From the NCBI GenBank assembly GCA_910577115.1, contig CAJTMC010000086.1, positions 1 to 7,667 on the forward strand: DNA of 7,667 nucleotides. Reading direction: 5' to 3'. Origin of the DNA: an uncultured Lachnospiraceae bacterium (lineage in GTDB: Bacteria > Bacillota > Clostridia > Lachnospirales > Lachnospiraceae). A program made the position numbers and the translations under genes. Positions within the stretch are counted from its first letter, which is position 1. Every line of letters starts with the position of its first letter. Shown in pieces: positions 4,692-7,667 of this stretch. A model generated the notes under the pieces. It was not told where the DNA came from. It saw only the letters and a program-made list of their open reading frames with translations, and ran no database searches.

Positions 4692-5816
4692 CTACTCAAA
4701 TGATTCCCTTATCTCTCTATCCAGCTCCTCTTTATTCGCATAGAGTGCACTTATTTCAGATGTCATTTCGTCATCAATAACTTCTCCAGATGCAGTAGTT
4801 TTAAGATTATAAATTGTAAAATATCCAGCTACATCGTTGAAGCTTTTTACAAGTGGTTCTTCATAATAATCAGTACCCCACCAATTAAATTTAGCGTCTT
4901 TAATATCCACAGTAAAAGGTATAACTAATGCCTGCCTGTCTTTATAAAATTTAGATTCTTCATTCAGAAACTTTATTTCTCCATAAGAACACTCAGAGTC
5001 AGGCGAAAGGCTTATATTCTGATCTTCTACAAGAAAGCTAATCCAGTCGCTTGTTGTATCTTTGAATAAATCATTTAATTTTGTTTCGACATTGTTTCTA
5101 TCTCCTTCATTTAATTCTGAAAGATTTAATACATAGCTTTCTAATCCTTCTACTGTAATTTGTGTCTGTTCCTCTTTAAGCACATACCCTTCTTTAATAG
5201 CTTGTTCAGTAAGGCTTGCTGTAATAGTGATAGTATCTCCATTGCTTATTTCATATGTTTTATCAGGCACATACTCCACAAAACGCTGCGCCTGTCCATC
5301 CCCACATCCATTTTCAATAACTATACTTGCCATAGGGGATATGCCTTCATAACTTATTTTGACACCAGTATCCGTATCAAAAATTTCTGGATCAAATGCA
5401 TCTAAAGTAATAGGCTCTTTCAGTCCAGACACTTCAAATTCTTTTGTTGTGCCGCCTTTAATCTTTATCTTCTGTTCTTTTGCTGAATCCTCGTTATATG
5501 TAACAGTGAGTTTTACTTTATCTCCATTTGAGAGGGCTTCTTGTTTATCCAGCTCCCATTTGATTGACATTTCAAAAGATGCAAAATTCACTAATTCCTG
5601 TGCTTCTTCTTGGGAAATGTTCCCATCGTCATCACCCACAAAATCTTTTTCAAGCTGTGTCAAATCATAGTTTACAGTTGCTGTGCCTTTCCCATCTATC
5701 CCATCAAAATTTACAGTTGCATAATCTGTTAAATTGATTGATGATGAACCGCCACAGCCCGTTAATAATCCTACGCTTGCAATTCCTACTGCAAGCATCA
5801 ATAATATTTTTTTCAT
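4692..5816 (-). CDS. Lipoprotein with two Ig-like repeat modules
   Basis: This 374-aa surface lipoprotein has a type II signal peptide: MKK, a hydrophobic core, then the lipobox LTGC with Cys21 as the lipidated residue. I chose the ATG at 5816 because AAAGGAG (5827-5833) lies 10 bases upstream; an in-frame ATG at 5825 would be one base from it. Two homologous modules are visible. ATVNFDGIDGKGTATVNY and NGDKVKLTVTY...FEVSGLKE (about 33-134) align with VKISYEGISPMASIVIEN and NGDTITITASL...ITVEGLES (about 152-227). A GDDDGNISQEE loop (61-71) resembles an EF-hand or dockerin calcium loop but lacks the first aspartate. Residues about 235-374 form a different domain rich in aromatic and acidic residues (NWWGTDYYEE at 311-320). 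The style resembles Ig-like envelope lipoproteins of Clostridia; the exact function is unknown. It is last in its operon. Confidence 0.85.
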   Translation of the reverse strand: MKKILLMLAVGIASVGLLTGCGGSSSINLTDYATVNFDGIDGKGTATVNYDLTQLEKDFVGDDDGNISQEEAQELVNFASFEMSIKWELDKQEALSNGDKVKLTVTYNEDSAKEQKIKIKGGTTKEFEVSGLKEPITLDAFDPEIFDTDTGVKISYEGISPMASIVIENGCGDGQAQRFVEYVPDKTYEISNGDTITITASLTEQAIKEGYVLKEEQTQITVEGLESYVLNLSELNEGDRNNVETKLNDLFKDTTSDWISFLVEDQNISLSPDSECSYGEIKFLNEESKFYKDRQALVIPFTVDIKDAKFNWWGTDYYEEPLVKSFNDVAGYFTIYNLKTTASGEVIDDEMTSEISALYANKEELDREIRESFE

Positions 5817-5845
5817 GTATATCATTCTCCTTTGTTTTTTGATAA

Positions 5846-5872
5846 ATTATAGTTTACTTGAAATATTTACAA
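5846..5872 (-). promoter_or_regulatory. Possible internal promoter of the lipoprotein gene
   Basis: On the minus strand a perfect TATAAT (5846-5851) lies 30 bases before the lipoprotein start, with TTGTAA (5867-5872) upstream at a short 15-base spacing. It overlaps the final codons of the preceding frame. The spacing is poor, so this is tentative. Confidence 0.3.
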
Positions 5873-6521
5873 TAGCGTTTGCTGTATTAGCAATAGCGCT
5901 TACTTTACTGCTCTTTCTGATGCTGTTTAAGTTTGCTGTCTGAGCCTTTTGCTGTGCGACAATCTCAGCGTTTGCTTCTTCAATCTTCTAGCGGTGTAAC
6001 TGCTCGTCAAACATTGACAGGGCTTCTGCTAAGGTATTTGCCCTGTCTGTTTGGACTACTTTTACAAGGTACTCTGTGGCAAGAGGATACCAATAATCAA
6101 CAGGAAGAAAAGCAAGATCATTTACATTGTTGTCAAAAATCTGCTGTGCGGCAGCTTTTTCTTTTTCTATAGCTTTTTGTCTTTTAGCTGATTCAGCCTT
6201 AAATTCACCTTGTCCTTTTTTGTATATGCTATATCCAAGGATAATTCCTAAAGCTAGTCCACCAAATTGGCTTATACTATTTACCATCATGACAAAAATT
6301 GCAATATTTCCCAATAAAGAAACCAATACATTTCCAATCGAGCCAATAACAAACCAAGTAGCAACACCAGCGATAATTCCTTTTATTTTAGCTGATTTTT
6401 TTGTACTCGTCTGCTGTTCCATATCCTGTTGCTCCAGCTTAACAGCTTCCTGATAGTGTACATTTGCCTGTTTACAGATTCTGTCTGCATTTATAATTTT
6501 TTGTAATAATTCTTTATTCAT
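5847..6521 (-). pseudogene. Membrane/coiled-coil protein interrupted by an in-frame amber codon
   Basis: The ATG at 6521 has AAGGAG (6530-6535) 8 bases upstream. The frame reads 177 residues to a TAG at 5988-5990, then continues in the same frame for 46 coding residues (KIEEANAEIVAQQKAQTANL, then a serine/alanine-rich end) to a TAA at 5847-5849. The continuation keeps the same helical, alanine- and glutamine-rich style. It closes 30 bases before the lipoprotein start, the spacing expected in an operon, whereas the TAG would leave a 171-base gap. The full 224-aa product would have an N-terminal cytoplasmic helix (1-45), a long or double membrane segment (about 47-81), a second one (about 86-100), a coiled coil (about 105-130) and a soluble C-terminal part. 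The simplest reading is a recent nonsense mutation, for example TGG or CAG to TAG; the 177-aa product may still be made. I recognise no characterised family. Confidence 0.7.
5990..5990 (-). other. In-frame TAG inside the membrane protein gene (first base)
   Basis: The TAG occupies 5990 down to 5988 and follows ...SMFDEQLHR. TAG also ends the SDR gene and the 4402-4593 frame in this window, so general amber recoding is unlikely. The choices are nonsense mutation, local readthrough or a sequence error. Confidence 0.7.
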
Positions 6522-6556
6522 ATGTATTTCTCCTTATCAAATTGTTTTACTTTTTA

Positions 6557-6585
6557 ATTGTATTACATAAAATTTTTGTACGCAA
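6557..6585 (-). promoter_or_regulatory. Possible promoter of the membrane protein gene
   Basis: On the minus strand TTGCGT (6580-6585), a 17-base spacer and TACAAT (6557-6562) would start transcription near 6550, leaving about 30 bases of leader with the ribosome binding site. The surrounding 6540-6705 is AT-rich and holds no gene I can support. Transcription may also come from the gene at 6823-7667. Confidence 0.4.
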
Positions 6586-6646
6586 TTTTTTGACTTTTTG
6601 CTGACTATTTGCTGTATAAATTTTCCCGCTGTTCTTAATATTATTT

Positions 6647-6660
6647 TTTAAGCGCTTTCT
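6647..6660 (-). promoter_or_regulatory. cre-like site (possible CcpA operator)
   Basis: AGAAAGCGCTTAAA on the minus strand matches 12 of 14 positions of the Bacillota carbon-catabolite element TGAAANCGNTWWCA-type consensus, including the central AAGCGCTT. It lies about 90 bases upstream of the predicted start of the membrane protein gene. Single matches of this kind occur by chance, so support is weak. Confidence 0.3.
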
Positions 6661-6705
6661 ATCTAACAGTCTTGCTATGGCATTTGCATAAGGTTTAAAT
6701 GCTCT

Positions 6706-6789
6706 TTAAGAAGAATCATCTCTTGCTGTTTTGTTTATTTGCTGCAATCGTCCAAAATGCCCATAAACCATTGTCAAGATTTTTCTCAT
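6706..6789 (-). CDS. Possible 27-aa small protein
   Basis: The ATG at 6789 has a strong GAGGAG site 7 bases upstream, and the frame runs 27 codons to a TAA at 6706-6708. The product starts MRKILTMVYGHFGRLQQINK and is basic with a hydrophobic start, too short for a signal peptide plus mature protein. It lies 33 bases after the stop of the preceding gene on the same strand. It could be a real small protein, a translated leader, or the remaining 5' end of a lost gene. Confidence 0.4.
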   Translation of the reverse strand: MRKILTMVYGHFGRLQQINKTARDDSS

Positions 6790-6822
6790 TCCTTTTCTCC
6801 TCTGTTTTGTACTTCAGATTAT

Positions 6823-7667
6823 TTAGGGGTATCCTCCTGGATATTCTTCTGTTTCGTCATATCCATCGTTTCGTTCATAGACTCCATTATAAAAATCTAA
6901 AGCTGAAAATGTTGCTGTAATAGAGCCATCGGCATCTAAGATAAACGTATCTGTTCCACCTTCATTTGTAGCTTTCAACTCATCCCCATTGATAGAATAC
7001 TCTGTATAACGATCACCCATCCATCCGCCATGATAGCTGTTTCCTGCATTCCAATATAACAATCCATCTTCTCGAACTGTTAAAATCAATGCTTCTTTAT
7101 AGCTTCCAAAATCTTTTGTATAAGTACCAAGAAACCTATCAATTTCCGATGTTTCCTCTGGAACAGTATCCATTAAAGAATATTCCTTCTCGTAAACACT
7201 CTCAAGAAGATTCCACTCCTGTTTTAAAGGCTCTGGAACATCCAAAACATACGTCCCATCGTGCTTCGTTCCTTTTGTAAATTCCACTCTTTTCCCTGAC
7301 ACATCAATATAAATCCCATTTTCAAAAGAATAGCCAGTTTCTTCAAATACAATAGAAACACCATTTTTAGTTCCAAAATCCCCAGATGCTTCAAAACGTA
7401 CATTTACCGATTGAGGATCAATTTCAGAGATTGTAAGCCTTCCTGCCCCACTGTCCTCTCCATTCATGAATGTGCCTATATAATCATTAATATCTACAAC
7501 ATCCGACCTTTCTTCCTGCTCTGATATTTCCCTTTCAAAGTCAAAAGTCATATTCATAGAACTGTATCTTTCATCACTAAGTTCAGCTGTTAGACTACCA
7601 TCCTCATTTAAAGTAAATGTATCTGTAAATGTTTCAGATGTATAATAATCCTGATAAGTACCTGTTA
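6823..7667 (-). CDS. Repeat-containing beta-rich protein, N-terminus beyond the window
   Basis: The reverse frame is open from the window edge to a TAA at 6823-6825, giving 281 codons without the true start. The ATG at 7557 is internal, because the frame upstream reads TGTYQDYYTSETFTDTFTLN and onward with no stop. The visible part consists of modules opening with GTY or GTF: TGTYQ at residue 1, IGTFM near 63, LGTYT near 179. The first and last carry near-identical strands, TDTFTLNEDGSLTAEL and TDTFILDADGSITATF, ending in an acidic tail (DGYDETEEYPGGYP). This is a duplicated beta-barrel or beta-sandwich design like that in exported lipocalin-like domains of Clostridia. A signal peptide or membrane anchor is expected outside the window but not seen. 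It is the first visible gene of the envelope operon. Confidence 0.75.
   Translation of the reverse strand, partial: TGTYQDYYTSETFTDTFTLNEDGSLTAELSDERYSSMNMTFDFEREISEQEERSDVVDINDYIGTFMNGEDSGAGRLTISEIDPQSVNVRFEASGDFGTKNGVSIVFEETGYSFENGIYIDVSGKRVEFTKGTKHDGTYVLDVPEPLKQEWNLLESVYEKEYSLMDTVPEETSEIDRFLGTYTKDFGSYKEALILTVREDGLLYWNAGNSYHGGWMGDRYTEYSINGDELKATNEGGTDTFILDADGSITATFSALDFYNGVYERNDGYDETEEYPGGYP

Noticed and set aside
1..7667. CRISPR array, tRNA or rRNA genes, or an intact insertion sequence
   Set aside because: I saw no regularly spaced repeats, no cloverleaf-like or rRNA-like sequence, and no transposase frame on either strand.

Overview
The window looks like an accessory region of a low-GC Bacillota chromosome, most likely a gut Clostridia/Lachnospiraceae-type bacterium. 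The genes have strong AGGAGG-type ribosome binding sites and AT-rich sigma-A-like promoters, and the left part carries a remnant of a Tn916-family regulator. This placement comes from protein style and local signals only; no 16S rRNA or complete mobility gene is present.

Left part (1-2546): small regulated cassettes. A minus-strand operon encodes a PadR-family repressor followed by YjdF (DUF2992, cut by the window edge). A likely self-operator sits on its promoter. Beside it is a 5'-truncated XRE regulator related to Tn916 Orf9, probably a scar of mobile-element rearrangement, ending in a good intrinsic terminator. Next comes a divergent pair: an SDR oxidoreductase (minus) and a MerR-family regulator (plus). 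A TAGAGT-AA-ACTCTA palindrome lies inside the 19-bp spacer of the SDR promoter, the classic MerR-activated layout.

Middle part (2547-4690): more AT-rich and largely unfamiliar. It holds an orphan 96-aa protein, about 280 bases without a convincing gene, then a tight plus-strand pair. The first gene of the pair is a 245-aa HTH/coiled-coil protein whose N-terminus resembles DUF6262 (Tn554 TnpC-like). The second is a stand-alone RelE-like protein with the IDHHDDAY-W signature otherwise familiar from the N-terminus of certain UvrD-like helicases. In the same frame as the RelE-like gene, directly after its TAA stop, lie two back-to-back hairpins and an open frame encoding a membrane helix. This pair is the best candidate for an undescribed two-gene system.

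Right part (4692-7667): a minus-strand cell-envelope operon. In order of transcription it holds a repeat-containing beta-rich protein (5' end outside the window), a possible 27-codon ORF, a membrane/coiled-coil protein interrupted by an in-frame amber codon, and a lipoprotein with two homologous Ig-like modules and a clean LTGC lipobox. A hairpin with a T-tract closes the operon. Functions here are inferred from localisation only.
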